From NCBI RefSeq assembly GCF_000346465.2, contig NC_034012.1, forward strand, positions 9,904,294 through 9,968,293: a DNA stretch of 64,000 bases, read 5' to 3'. Shown here piece by piece: positions 32,433-42,389 of the stretch. Under the pieces are notes generated by a model that was not told where the DNA came from, ran no database searches, and saw only the letters and a list, made by a program, of their open reading frames with translations. Each line of letters begins with the position of its first letter. Positions within the stretch are counted from its first letter, which is position 1. The DNA comes from Prunus persica (Eukaryota > Streptophyta > Magnoliopsida > Rosales > Rosaceae). A program made the position numbers and the translations under genes.

Positions 32433-33506
32433 CTCTTCCCAACAATTTACTTTATTTTTTTTTCTATGCATTGTTTATGTTGTGACTTAGAGTGCATTAG
32501 GTTGAAATTTCTCAAATTTTCGATAGCTCTGAACAAGTTGTCGAGTTTTGTGATTAAGATTGGGCTCTTTCTGTTGACTAACTCCATGTTTCACCTAAAT
32601 TTCGTCTCTTTGAAAATTCAAACCCTACAAGAAGCTGAGAAATTGCAATTGAACTGAGATCTTTTTGAGATGGGTAATATATTGAGAGATTCACCAATAT
32701 ACCCAAAATAGGGGCTGAAATTATATATAAAAAAACCCCCCAAGAAATGTACCGTAGAAACACACCCAAAATCCATTTACTACATATGAAATGAGTGTTG
32801 AAGTTCCTATAAATTACATGTTTGCCATTGATCAACTTAAAACAAGCTCAACACAAAAAAATAAAAATAAAAACCCAAAACAAGCCCAGCAAGCCTGAAG
32901 TACATTGTTAATATCATATCATAGAAGTACATTAATAATACTATGTCATAGAAGTACATTGTTAATACCATTTCATATATAAAAAAAGGGAGATTCACTA
33001 TTATACCCAATATAGGAGCCCAAATTATAAAAAAATCCTATATGAAATGAACTTTAGAAACACACCCAGAGCCTATTTACAACATAACGAAAAGGCTTTT
33101 AACTTCTTTTAAATTACAAAATTGTCATTGATTTCTTAAAACAAACCAAACCCCAAAATCTCATAAAAAAAGCCCAAAACACTCAATAAGCCATCTTTAA
33201 AAATCAAAATTAAATTCAATAGGTCCAGCTGTCATTTTTGGGTTTTTTTTTGTATGTTTATAAAAATTAAATGGTGTAGGGTTTACTTATAGTTTTAGTG
33301 CTAAAAATGGGTATATGACTAAATATCTCAACAACAAAAAAACTCAATAAAACCCCTAAAAAAAAGCCCAGCAAGACATCCAATATCCTTTGCAAAGACT
33401 ACCTCCAATTGTTCACAGTTTCACCAAAAACAATCACAAAGGCAAAAGGAAATACCTCTATAAGAAAAATAAAGAAAAAAAAGAAAAGAAAGTATACTGT
33501 TAATAC
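32433..33506. repeat. AT-rich intergenic DNA with a degenerate 170-bp duplication
   Basis: 32683-32870 and 32988-33180 are similar (GAGATTCACYAWTATACCCA, TTAGAAACACACCCA, AAAACAAACC). Such two-copy arrangements are seen in transposon remnants. The rest is AT-rich, with no gene. Confidence 0.65.
32898..32978. repeat. 27-bp tandem repeat, three copies
   Basis: GAAGTACATTGTTAATATCA, followed by TATCATA, is repeated three times with minor changes, between the two 170-bp copies. Confidence 0.85.
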
Positions 33507-33765
33507 TAGGGGTGGCAATTTTCGATACGACCCGTTACATGACTCGAAACCCGCACGAAAAAAACACGACACAAACCCGCACGATTAAAAAATGGGTCAT
33601 TTTTGGGTCAACCCACTGCTGACCCGTTTATAAACGAGTGGATTTCGGGTCAACCCACCAACCCGCGAAAATACCTGTTTAACCCGTTTATTAAACGGGT
33701 TGTATCACGGGTCATGTCAACCGGTGTAATACCTGTCAACCCGTGAAAAAATGAAAGAAAATTAA

Positions 33766-34253
33766 CACTCCAAGACGCACTTGTGTTGTCAGCATGCAGT
33801 GGAGTAGGATGAAGTGGACTGAACCCAAGCTCTGTGAGGAGACCACGCAGCCAAATGATCTCGGAGCACGCAGCAGACATGGCGCGATACTCTGCCTCAG
33901 TGGATGATTTGGAGACGTGGTCTTGCTTCTTGCATTTCCAAGAGATAAGGGCATCACCAAGAAACATACACCAGCCAGTAGTAGATCTCCTGGTGTCTGG
34001 GCAACCGGCCCAATCAGCGTCACTATAAGCCTGAAGCTGAAGAGAAGAACCTGTAGGGAAGAACAAGCCACGATTAGGTGTGCCAAGAATATAGCGAATG
34101 ATGCGGCGAACGGCAGAGAGATGGTGATGCCTCGGGGCTTGCATGAACTTGCTGACAGTGTGAACAGCATAAGAGATGTCTGGTTGGGTGATGGTTAGAT
34201 AGATAAGACTACCAACCAGCTTCCGATAGGTAGTAGGATCCTCAATGAAGCCT
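33766..34253 (-). pseudogene. Copia RT/RNase H fragment, inverted
   Basis: On the - strand it matches the end of a Ty1/copia pol: DPTTYRKLVGSLIYLT, RRIIRYILGTPNRGLFF, YSDADWAGCPDTRRSTTG, STEAEYRAMSAACSEIIWL, ending at LHADNTSA. It lacks the rest of RT and the C-terminal HERTKH region. It abuts the next fragment head to head at about 34253. Confidence 0.88.
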
Positions 34254-35603
34254 GAATGTTTCTACTCGTTTATAAACCATCTCTTAGTGCTGTTCAATTT
34301 GATTGCAATTCTTGCAGACTTGGCAAAAGTAAGACTCTGCCATTTCCTATTCACACACCCCATGTAGTCCAACCTTTTGATTTGATACATAGTGATGTGT
34401 GGGGTATGGCACCAGTCACTTCTCATGCTAATTACAAATACTTCGTCACTTTTATTGACGACTATAGCCGTTTCACATGGATATATTTTCTACATTCTAA
34501 AGATGAAGTCTTTTCTGTTTTTAAGATTTTTCATGCATATATTCAGACCCAATTTTCGGCCCATATCAAATTCCTTCGTTCTGACAATGGGGGTGAGTAT
34601 ATGTCTCATTTGTTTCAGGACTTCCTACAGACTCATGGCATCATCTCTCAACGGTCTTGCCCTTCAACACCTCAACAAAATGGGGTGGCTGAAAGGAAGA
34701 ACGGTCACCTTCTTGATGTTGTTCGCACTCTCCTGTTAGAGTCATCTACGCCCTCTCGTTTTTGGTGTGAAGCTCTCTCCACTGCTGTCCATCTCATCAA
34801 CAGGTTGCCTTCTCCCATATTGCACCACAACTCTCCTTTCACCAAGTTATTTGGTCGCCCTCCATCTTATTCCAACCTTCATACATTTGGTTGTGTCTGT
34901 TATGTTCATCTTCCTGCACATGAACGCACAAAACTCACGGCTCAATCGATCCAGTGTGCTTTCCTAGGATATTCAGTCCACCAGAAAGGTTTTCTTTGCT
35001 ACGATCCAAATTTGCGACGCATTCGAGTTTCTAGAAATGTCATCTTTCTAGAAAATCAGTATTTTTTTTCCCACGCATCAGGACCCCGTTTCTCCTTCAT
35101 TTTCTGTTTTGCCTATGTTTACTAACTCTTCTGCAGCTCCTGTTTTAAATATCTCTTCTCCAGCTCCAGTCCCTTCTTAGCCTCTCTTAGTGTATCAACG
35201 ACGCTCCTCCGCCACTTCCCATCAACCTCCAGCACCTCCCCAGCCCCCTCCAGCTCCTTCCCCGACCGCTGCTCCTGTTCCAGCAACTGCACCTCCCCCC
35301 CTCAGACAGAGTACTCGGGTTCATAGACCACCAGATAGGTTTGGTTCCTCTCCTCTTTCCCTCTTCACTGCCACCTTGTCTTCTATTTCTCTTCCTTCGT
35401 CTTATACACAGGCCATGAAGCATGAGTGTTGGCGGACAGCGGTTGAAACTGAGCTTCTCGCACTTGAGGAAAACCAAACTTGGGACGTTGTTCCATGTCC
35501 CTCTTCCGTGAAACCCCTTGGCAGTAAGTTCGTGTTTTCTGTCAAGCTTCGTTTTGATGGGTTCATAGACCGTTATAAGGCTCGGTTAGTGGCACTTGCA
35601 TAG
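34254..35603 (+). pseudogene. Copia integrase and RT start fragment
   Basis: Matches the middle of a Ty1/copia pol: a pre-integrase Cys motif (CNSCRLGKSK), then the integrase core with D,D,E in FVTFIDDYSRFTW, LRSDNGGEY and QQNGVAERKN, then the C-terminal integrase part up to 35125. After a stop near 35122 and a Pro-rich linker come the first residues of RT (LALEENQTWDVVPCP, RYKARLVALA). It ends at about 35603 inside RT. Broken at both ends and joined to an inverted RNase H piece. Confidence 0.88.
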
Positions 35604-36264
35604 AGGTAGAACTGATGTGAAAATTAGAGTGTGGAAACACAACATTTTCATGTGATGTTTCTTGGTTTGAAGAAGGAGCAAGGGATAAATTCAAATATGT
35701 GGAGGCTTCAGGAATTGAAAGGAACTCCATTTTTGATTGATTTTTGCTTATGTTTTCTTTCTAGTTTGCTTTTGTTTTCAGATTGAAGGATGTTCTGGTT
35801 TAAATGGTAAGGAAAGAATCAGACAGAGTCCTTAAATAACAAAAGCATGTTGGGATTTCATCCCTTGTTTCCAACACCCATGTTTTTTGAATTTCCACCT
35901 CAAGCTACACACCCATGTTTTCTAGTTTTCCACATCGACTCACTTAATCATAAAAAAAGAAAGAAAAAAAGAAGAAGAAGAAAGAGGCTAATAATAATTT
36001 TCTTTTTTTCTCCATTCTTTCTTAAAGTTGAAAAATAAAAGAATTTCAAGAAGAAAAAAAATGTGTCCGGTCGCAATTGAAATGTTAAAGAATAAATAAA
36101 TAATATATATATATATAAAGACATGTGAAATTTTACCTTTTTTTAAAAACAGCTTGTAGAAACGTTATAAATATCCAATTGTGTAGCTTAAAATCATAAA
36201 GTTGTGTGTAGCAAGATGGATAAGGTGTTAGAGATGAATTCGAAACTCATTGTTTGTGTTTTGG
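35604..36264. other. Unassigned DNA inside the composite element
   Basis: No gene or known repeat is seen. It has purine runs (GAAGAAGAAGAAAG) near 35970 and a short TA run near 36105. Confidence 0.4.
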
Positions 36265-36916
36265 AGGGTTAATTTTCTTTCATTTTTTAGCGGGTTGACA
36301 CGACCCGTTTAATAAACAGGTATTTTAGCAGGTTGGCGAGTTGACCCAAAACCCACCTGTTTAATAAACGGGTTAGCTGCAAGTTGCTCGAAAATGACTC
36401 ATTTTTTAATCGTATAAGTTCGTGTCGTGTTTTTTCTATGCGGGTTTCGAGTCGTGTAAGGGTCGTATCGGAAATTGCCACCCCTACATATAGTTTTATC
36501 AATTAAAAAAAAAGCCACCAAAAGCACTTGTGAAGCAAACAAAGTCAAGGTAGGTGCCCATAACAAAACACATCACATGCCATCAAATTCAGGGTTAATT
36601 TTCTTTCATTTTTTAGCGGGTTGACAGGTATTACACGGGTTGACAAGACATGTTTAATAAACGAGTTAAACAGGTATTTTAGCAGGTTGGCGAGTTGACC
36701 CGAAACCCACCCGTTTATAAATGGGCATGCAGCAGATTGACTCGAAAATGACCCATTTTTTAATCGTGCGGGTTCGTGTTTTTTCCATGCAGGTTTCGCG
36801 TCATGTAACATGTCGTATCGGAAATTGCCACCCCTACATATAGTTTTAGCAAGCCACCGAAAGCACTTGTGAAGCAAACAAAGTCAAGGTAGGTGCGCAT
36901 AAAAAAACACATCACA
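36265..36916. repeat. 326-bp tandem duplication of element end plus RLP flank
   Basis: Copy A is 36265-36590 and copy B is 36591 to about 36916. Each begins AGGGTTAATTTTCTTTCATT, contains the right arm of the TAGGGGTGGCAATT element, then runs into CATATAGTTTTA and the RLP-flank phrase CATCACATGCCATCAAATT. The copy join is CATCAAATTC/AGGGTT. The duplication happened after the transposon end had joined RLP-flank DNA. Confidence 0.85.
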
Positions 36917-38840
36917 TGCCATCAAATTTAAGCCAATTCCAACACAATAGAGTCGCCATGAATTTACTCCGGGTGTGTCATTTTTATGCCTTTCGTCTTT
37001 TGCTTGATATACCATTTTTCTGAAGTTCATCTGTTTGGTCATGTAGTTGACAGATGGTAGTGTCTTGTGAATGAAGAGCGAAGAATGAGATTTGCTACGA
37101 AGGTTCTGCTTCTCCTGCAGTGTAACATAAATAGGATGTCAACGCATGTAATGTTAAGATGAGGCTTGACCAGCACTGGAACTCTCAAACCATGTCTGGC
37201 ATGCACGCCGTATTAAATTACACCATATATCTTCCAAGTTTCCAAGAAAAATGATCAACACATGCCGCTTCACTAGATTTGTTGGTTTTGTGATACAACT
37301 AAACATCAGCAGGTCTTGGTTCTGCATCACCGCTTCACAAAATTTAATTCAAAGTGCTGGTTTATTCACGTTTCAGTTGGTCAGTTTATTCAAAGTACCA
37401 GGCTATGATTATATTGTTCATCTATATTAGCCGCCAAGTATGGGATTACAAATCTTGGTGATTGGCATTATGGTTGGTAGTTCTCCAGAAAAGAAAAACT
37501 CCCAACTCCTTCCGAGGCCTTTAGTCTTTAAAATCGGACCCGTAATAACTCAATATCATGGTTATAGTGGTCTTGATGTATATAGCATGGTTTTGATCAC
37601 TTCTACATACTAAATTTTAGACAGATAAATATCTTCGGCGTTTCAATAAGTACTTGCAATGGTATCATATACATCAATTATTAATGTTGCCTGAAATTTA
37701 CATAACCAACTACGGTATAAAAGATATGATCACTCTCTAATGTAGTTCACATTGCTTGTATTAATTGATCGATGCTTGATGCATTTGTTTGTGTCTCTAA
37801 TGAAGATCTGCTCAGTTTCAACTAGGTGCTATTATGCATTTGGGGCACTTGTATCTGAAGAGACTTAGTACTTGGGCTTTTGGTTCTTTTTAAAAAAAAA
37901 AAAATTTATATCAAATTATTCCAGAATTGTGCCTAGAGTCCGGTGGGTACTTCCTGATTCTACTCTTTTTTTTTTCCTGGGAAATGATAGTGTGGGGCTA
38001 ATTAGCTAACTGGAGTTATGATTTGGAATAAGGCCTCAGCTATTTTGAGGATCTCTTAGTTGGGTCAGGTCTCTAAAGCCTGTTTGATTTGTATTTCTAA
38101 TTCTGTGTAGTTGCTTCTGGGGTGCATTGCCCTCCCAACCCCAGTTCACAAAGAAAAAATATATATACATGGATACATTTTTGCCTAACAGACAAAAGCT
38201 CATTTTTATTTTGTCGGTCAAAATAATTAAAGTTTATTTTAGTAACATATAGATCATGAGTGAGGGTTTAAAGTATCAATTACCATTTATCATTGGATTA
38301 ATTCAAAATTTAAGAAGCTCATATATCCTCATTTTTATGTCCTTAAGTGAGCGGGAATGTTGTTACAGTATATTCATATAAATGTGCATATAGAATAGAT
38401 ACTCCCTAACATTGTTGGTGAGGCCTCTCCATCATAAACGACACAGGATGTGATGATGTATTTTTCGTGAGCAACAAGTTGGAAAAGAAGTTGCCGCTAA
38501 GAAGTCTTGGAGTCAGAGGCTATCCATAAAAGGAAGGATTAATTTGCCTGCTTGCTTTGTCTCCACGACATCCTATTAGCCAATGCCATTCATCTGTGAA
38601 CGCGATGAAGCGAATATATGGACAATAGAAAAAGCCAATTTGGCAACTATATATAAGAAAATCAAAAAATTAGATGCAAGCGGTTATTGATAACTGATTA
38701 CTTACTTTCGATGGATATTGTATTGAAACAATATTTGTAATTAACGAGTCTGGAAACAAAAACATTAGTTTGTTACTAATCATGGACGTAACAAAGTATT
38801 GATGTTCCTAATCATGTTTGATCACCAAAGACTACTGCCT
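36917..38840. other. Intergenic, RLP-flank then unassigned
   Basis: 36917-37240 continues RLP-flank DNA shared with 27372-27560, 1-150 and 52545-52800. 37240-38840 is AT-rich with no recognisable gene or domain; its frames are short and unlike protein. Confidence 0.6.
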
Positions 38841-39517
38841 TCTTAATGTCCGGGATTGACCAAGTGGTGAGCGAAGATGGAGAAAATTGTTTAGGATTGG
38901 AATAGGTCAAATTTTCGGTCCCTTAATATAGTCAAAAATACAATTCATGAAGCCAATAGAGTCTAGTCTAATGGAAAATGGCTTTGATTTGTAAATCAGT
39001 GGTCTTAATTTCGAATTCTCATGTCACCTTGGCAGTATGTGTATGTGAGAAAACCCTCTCCCCAATAACGTTTGTATATATAAAACAAAAGAACAAAAAA
39101 CAACAAGAAAGATGCAATTCATGAATATATCAGCTCCCACCCTATAAAACAAAGGAAAGTGTTACAAACTTACAAAAAACTTGGGCCAAAATCTTCTCAA
39201 AGTTCTAATATAATTAAAAACAGGTTTTTGGCAGATTGGACAGTTCAAGAAGATAGGCACAAAACATCTTATGTATACCATACGGTCACTACGGATCATG
39301 GAATTTTATGCCTTCAGGCTTAAAAAAAGTAATCACATCAGATAGGATTTATACATGAAAAAGATTTATGCTTGTCCTCTACAAATTGCCTCATTTATAT
39401 TAATTGTATTTTGATATCATCAGTGACATAAAACATAAGAGCAAAAGAATATTGAACTTTTGGGAATGTCCTTCAATGAGGGAAAGGTAATTCACCACAC
39501 CATATGAAATTCCTTGG
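38841..39517. repeat. Segmental duplicate of 25623-26330
   Basis: The same order of phrases as 25623-26330, slightly shorter. It lacks the hAT MITE that follows the first copy, so the duplication and the MITE are separate events. Confidence 0.85.
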
Positions 39518-39551
39518 TGAACTCTCATGAATTAAACAAATCCAGCACTTC

Positions 39552-39785
39552 TGCTAAAATATGAATATGGTTTGAATATTTTAGGTTAAATTTATTTTTC
39601 TCCATAAGGAGATATGTATAAGAGTTTACATGTGGGCTTTATAAGGAATTAGATACAGTAAAGAATTAGAAAAGTATCTCCTAATTGTACAATGATTTAT
39701 CAATTATATAAAAAATTGGAAAGTAAATCCCTTAATTAATCAAGGAAATAAATCTCCTTGATTAATTAGGAGACTCACGTCAACA
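39552..39785 (-). repeat. 3' LTR of the copia derivative
   Basis: 234 bp, nearly the same as 40992-41231. It lacks the expansion of the short TA tract seen in the other copy. Confidence 0.9.
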
Positions 39786-39805
39786 CTCCTCCTCAAGTGG
39801 TGCAT

Positions 39806-40560
39806 ATATGTCACCAATACCCAACTTGGTAAGTGAGTCATGAAATACTCTGCCACAAACAGCTTTATTAAGATATCTGCCAGTTGATCTTCTGATTTTA
39901 CGAATGGTAGGTGGATGATCTTCTTCTCAATCTTCTCTTTGGTAAAATGTCTATCCACTTCAACATGTTTGGTTCGATCGTGTTGAACTGGATTATGGGC
40001 AATGTCAATGGCTGATTTGTTATCACAATGTAATTCCACTGGTTTTCCTGGCTTGAAACCCAATTCTGTCAATAGTCTTCTTATCCACAGTAGTTCACAA
40101 ACTCCGTAAGTCATTCCTCGATACTATGCTTCTGCACTAGACTAAGAAACCACATTTTATTTTTTTACTCCGCCAAGTGACTAGATTACCTCCTACGAAG
40201 GTAAAATAACCTGAAGTAGAGCGTCTATCAGTAATGGAGCCAGCCCAATCAGCATCTATATATCCAACAACTTCGAGATCTCTATTTTTTTAGAATATTA
40301 ATCCTTTCCCATGTGCTGACTTTAAGTATCTCAAGATTCGATCAACTGCATTCCTATGAGACACTTTGGATGCATAAACTGACTAACTACACTCACAGCA
40401 TATGCAATATCTAGTCTTGAGGACGTATGAAAAGTAGAACCTTTAGTGGTGGTGATAGAAGCAGGAGTTCGGGTAGCCAGGTCAGCAGGAGTGACCGCAT
40501 GCTTCTGCGAGTTTGCAATAAGATGGAGAATCGTAGGGGTTCCTGACAAGCAACGAAAGT
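39806..40560 (-). pseudogene. Copia RT end and RNase H remnant
   Basis: On the - strand from the right: LDIAYAVSVVSQFMHPK (RT end), then a degraded part, then TYGVCELLWIRRLLTELGF, ELHCDNKSAIDIAHNPVQHD, RTKHVEVDRHF and FVKSEDQLADI. This is the standard C-terminus of Ty1/copia RNase H. Stops and small gaps interrupt it. Confidence 0.85.
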
Positions 40561-40975
40561 AAGATATGATATGAGAAGGTGAGGAATTTGATGTAGGAAT
40601 TGGATTTAAGAGGTATGTGTATAAGATTTGAGGGTATGTGTTTAGGGATTTGGATAAGAGGATTTGAGGACTTTAGATTTGATGGATTTGGATTTGGGGA
40701 AAATTATGAGGAATTTGATTTAGAGTTTTGGATTTGAATATGAGAAATTTGAGATAAGGGTTTAGAGACAAAACAACTTCTCTTTACTCCCCCTCTCCCC
40801 CTAAAGAGAAGGGGTCGTCAGAGTAAAGAAATATGCAGTATCTTCATGGGAATATGTCAAGGTAATGGGGATATGTCAATAAACATATCATTTTCACTCC
40901 CCCTCCCCCCTTTGAGGAGAAGGAGATGAGAGCACTTAAATTTCAAGAAGAACGCAAGCACAGGTCACAGGAGAA

Positions 40976-40991
40976 CCTGGCTCTGATACCA
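40976..40991 (-). other. Primer-binding site of the copia derivative
   Basis: TGGTATCAGAGCCAGG on the - strand, directly after the LTR. It pairs with initiator methionine tRNA, the usual copia primer. Confidence 0.88.
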
Positions 40992-41231
40992 TGTTAAAAT
41001 ATTAATATGGTTTGAATATTTTAGGTTAAATTTATTCTTCTCCATAAGGATATATATATATATATATAAGTTTATATGTGGGCTTTATAAGGAATTAGAT
41101 ACAGTAAAGAATTATGAAAGTATCTCCTAATTGTACAATGATTTATTAATTATATAAAAAATAGGAAAGTAAATCCCTTAATTAATCAAGGAAATAAATC
41201 TCTTTGATTAATTAGGAAACTCACGTCAACA
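40992..41231 (-). repeat. 5' LTR of the copia derivative
   Basis: 240 bp. It differs from the left LTR mainly by a longer TATATA run near 41050 and a few substitutions. Confidence 0.9.
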
Positions 41232-42343
41232 AGTTCTACATTTAATTAATTATGGCCCTTTGTTCCTAAAGATGGACAATTTGATAATGTAAACAAATGC
41301 TTCAAGCATATTTCCTATGCAACTATATATTTTAACAGAAGTTTGTGCTTTAAATTAGGCACCTTCTTTGTAATTAACAATAAATTATATAACAAAGTTG
41401 GAGTACGGTCACGTAGTAATGGTGGAGCTACATATAGGCTACCCTCGACTGTAGCCCAGTGCAACCTTGGTCAAAAATACTTCTTATAGCACTTAATTTC
41501 AAGATTTTGACATTTATCCCACCCAGCCAACTCCCATATGTGCAAATTCTTCACTTTTATGGCTGGGTAGTTAAGAAAAGTTGTAGTTTTCTAGTTTTAT
41601 ATCATGTTAATTGAATCGTTCAAGTTCAAAAAAAATAAAATTTAGTTGTTCTTGGTTTGACTTAATTTTGTTTTATCATTTAACAAAATATTAGCCTACC
41701 CTTTTGAAAATTTTAGTTCTACTCTTGCACGTAATAAGTGTTATAATATGGATGGACTAAGTTGATATTTTTCCATTTTAAGTAATATATAGCAGTGGTG
41801 CAAGAACGCAGCCCAAGAGATTGACAAAATAAACAGAACAAGGTGGTTGGGGCTCATTTAATTGCTATCAATATATTTACCAAGAAACGTTATTAAGTAG
41901 GGGCTCATTTAATAACATGAATAGGACGTTATTAATGTTGGATCAGGCTTGACTGGCACTGTCACTTTCAGGCAAGAAAAATCACACCATATATCTTCCA
42001 AATTCCATGAAAAATTGTCATCATAATGAAAGAAAACACCAATGAGGGAAAGCACACGTCAAACGTTTGCATCCAAATCTGAAAACGCATTAAATCCGTG
42101 AGATTTTTTATTAGTTATCAGCTGGAAGATGAGCTGGTATTAGTTATCAGCTGACTTAAAAATAAAAGGAAATAGTCAAAACATATATGATATATCAGGG
42201 CAACAGCTTTTGAGTACTTCAGTCCTGTTCTGGTGGCCCAAAGGTTTCAATATCAATAATTTGCATTCAGTGGTTGTTGTTTCCCGACTTCTCAATTTGC
42301 ATTGTGTGGTGGTGGTTTGCATCGTTTTCAAACATGGTTGTTC
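41232..42343. repeat. Upstream region of RLP gene 2
   Basis: No gene. 41605-41735 (ATTGAATCGTTCAAGTTC to TTTTAGTTCTACTCTTGCA) recurs at 53775-53895, probably an old transposon end. 41880-42110 matches 24860-25140, and 42130-42330 matches 25245-25460. Confidence 0.65.
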
Positions 42344-42355
42344 ATATATATATAA
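42344..42355 (+). promoter_or_regulatory. TATA box of RLP gene 2
   Basis: ATATATATATAA about 35-45 bp before the Met, followed by the shared leader GAGCAACGGCACATACACAA. Confidence 0.65.
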
Positions 42356-42389
42356 GTACATGTGAGCAACGGCACATACACAAAGCAAC

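Larger units (their letters stand above)
33507..36486. mobile_element. Long-TIR composite element filled with copia fragments
   Basis: The left arm 33507-33764 starts TAGGGGTGGCAATTTTCGAT. The right arm 36265-36486 ends with its complement (ATCGGAAATTGCCACCCCTA). Both arms share the same inner border (GAAAGAAAATTAAC). Between them are about 2.5 kb of two oppositely oriented copia pol pieces plus unknown DNA. No matching TSD: GTTAATAC on the left against CATATAGT on the right. The right flank is RLP upstream DNA while the left flank is not, so the two arms may have been brought together by rearrangement. Confidence 0.7.
39552..41231 (-). mobile_element. Copia deletion derivative with both LTRs
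   Basis: 1680 bp. LTRs of 234 bp (39552-39785) and 240 bp (40992-41231) share TTTGAATATTTTAGGTTAAA and end ACTCACGTCAACA. The flanks ACTTC and AGTTC form a 5-bp TSD with one mismatch. On the - strand the primer site TGGTATCAGAGCCAGG (initiator Met tRNA type) adjoins the right LTR and a purine tract (GAGGAGGAGTG) adjoins the left one. Inside only the end of RT and RNase H remains. The copy has lost gag, protease, integrase and most of RT. Confidence 0.9.

Noticed and set aside
33499..36494. An 8-bp TSD for the long-TIR composite
   Set aside because: GTTAATAC on the left and CATATAGT on the right do not match, so a clean single insertion is not claimed.
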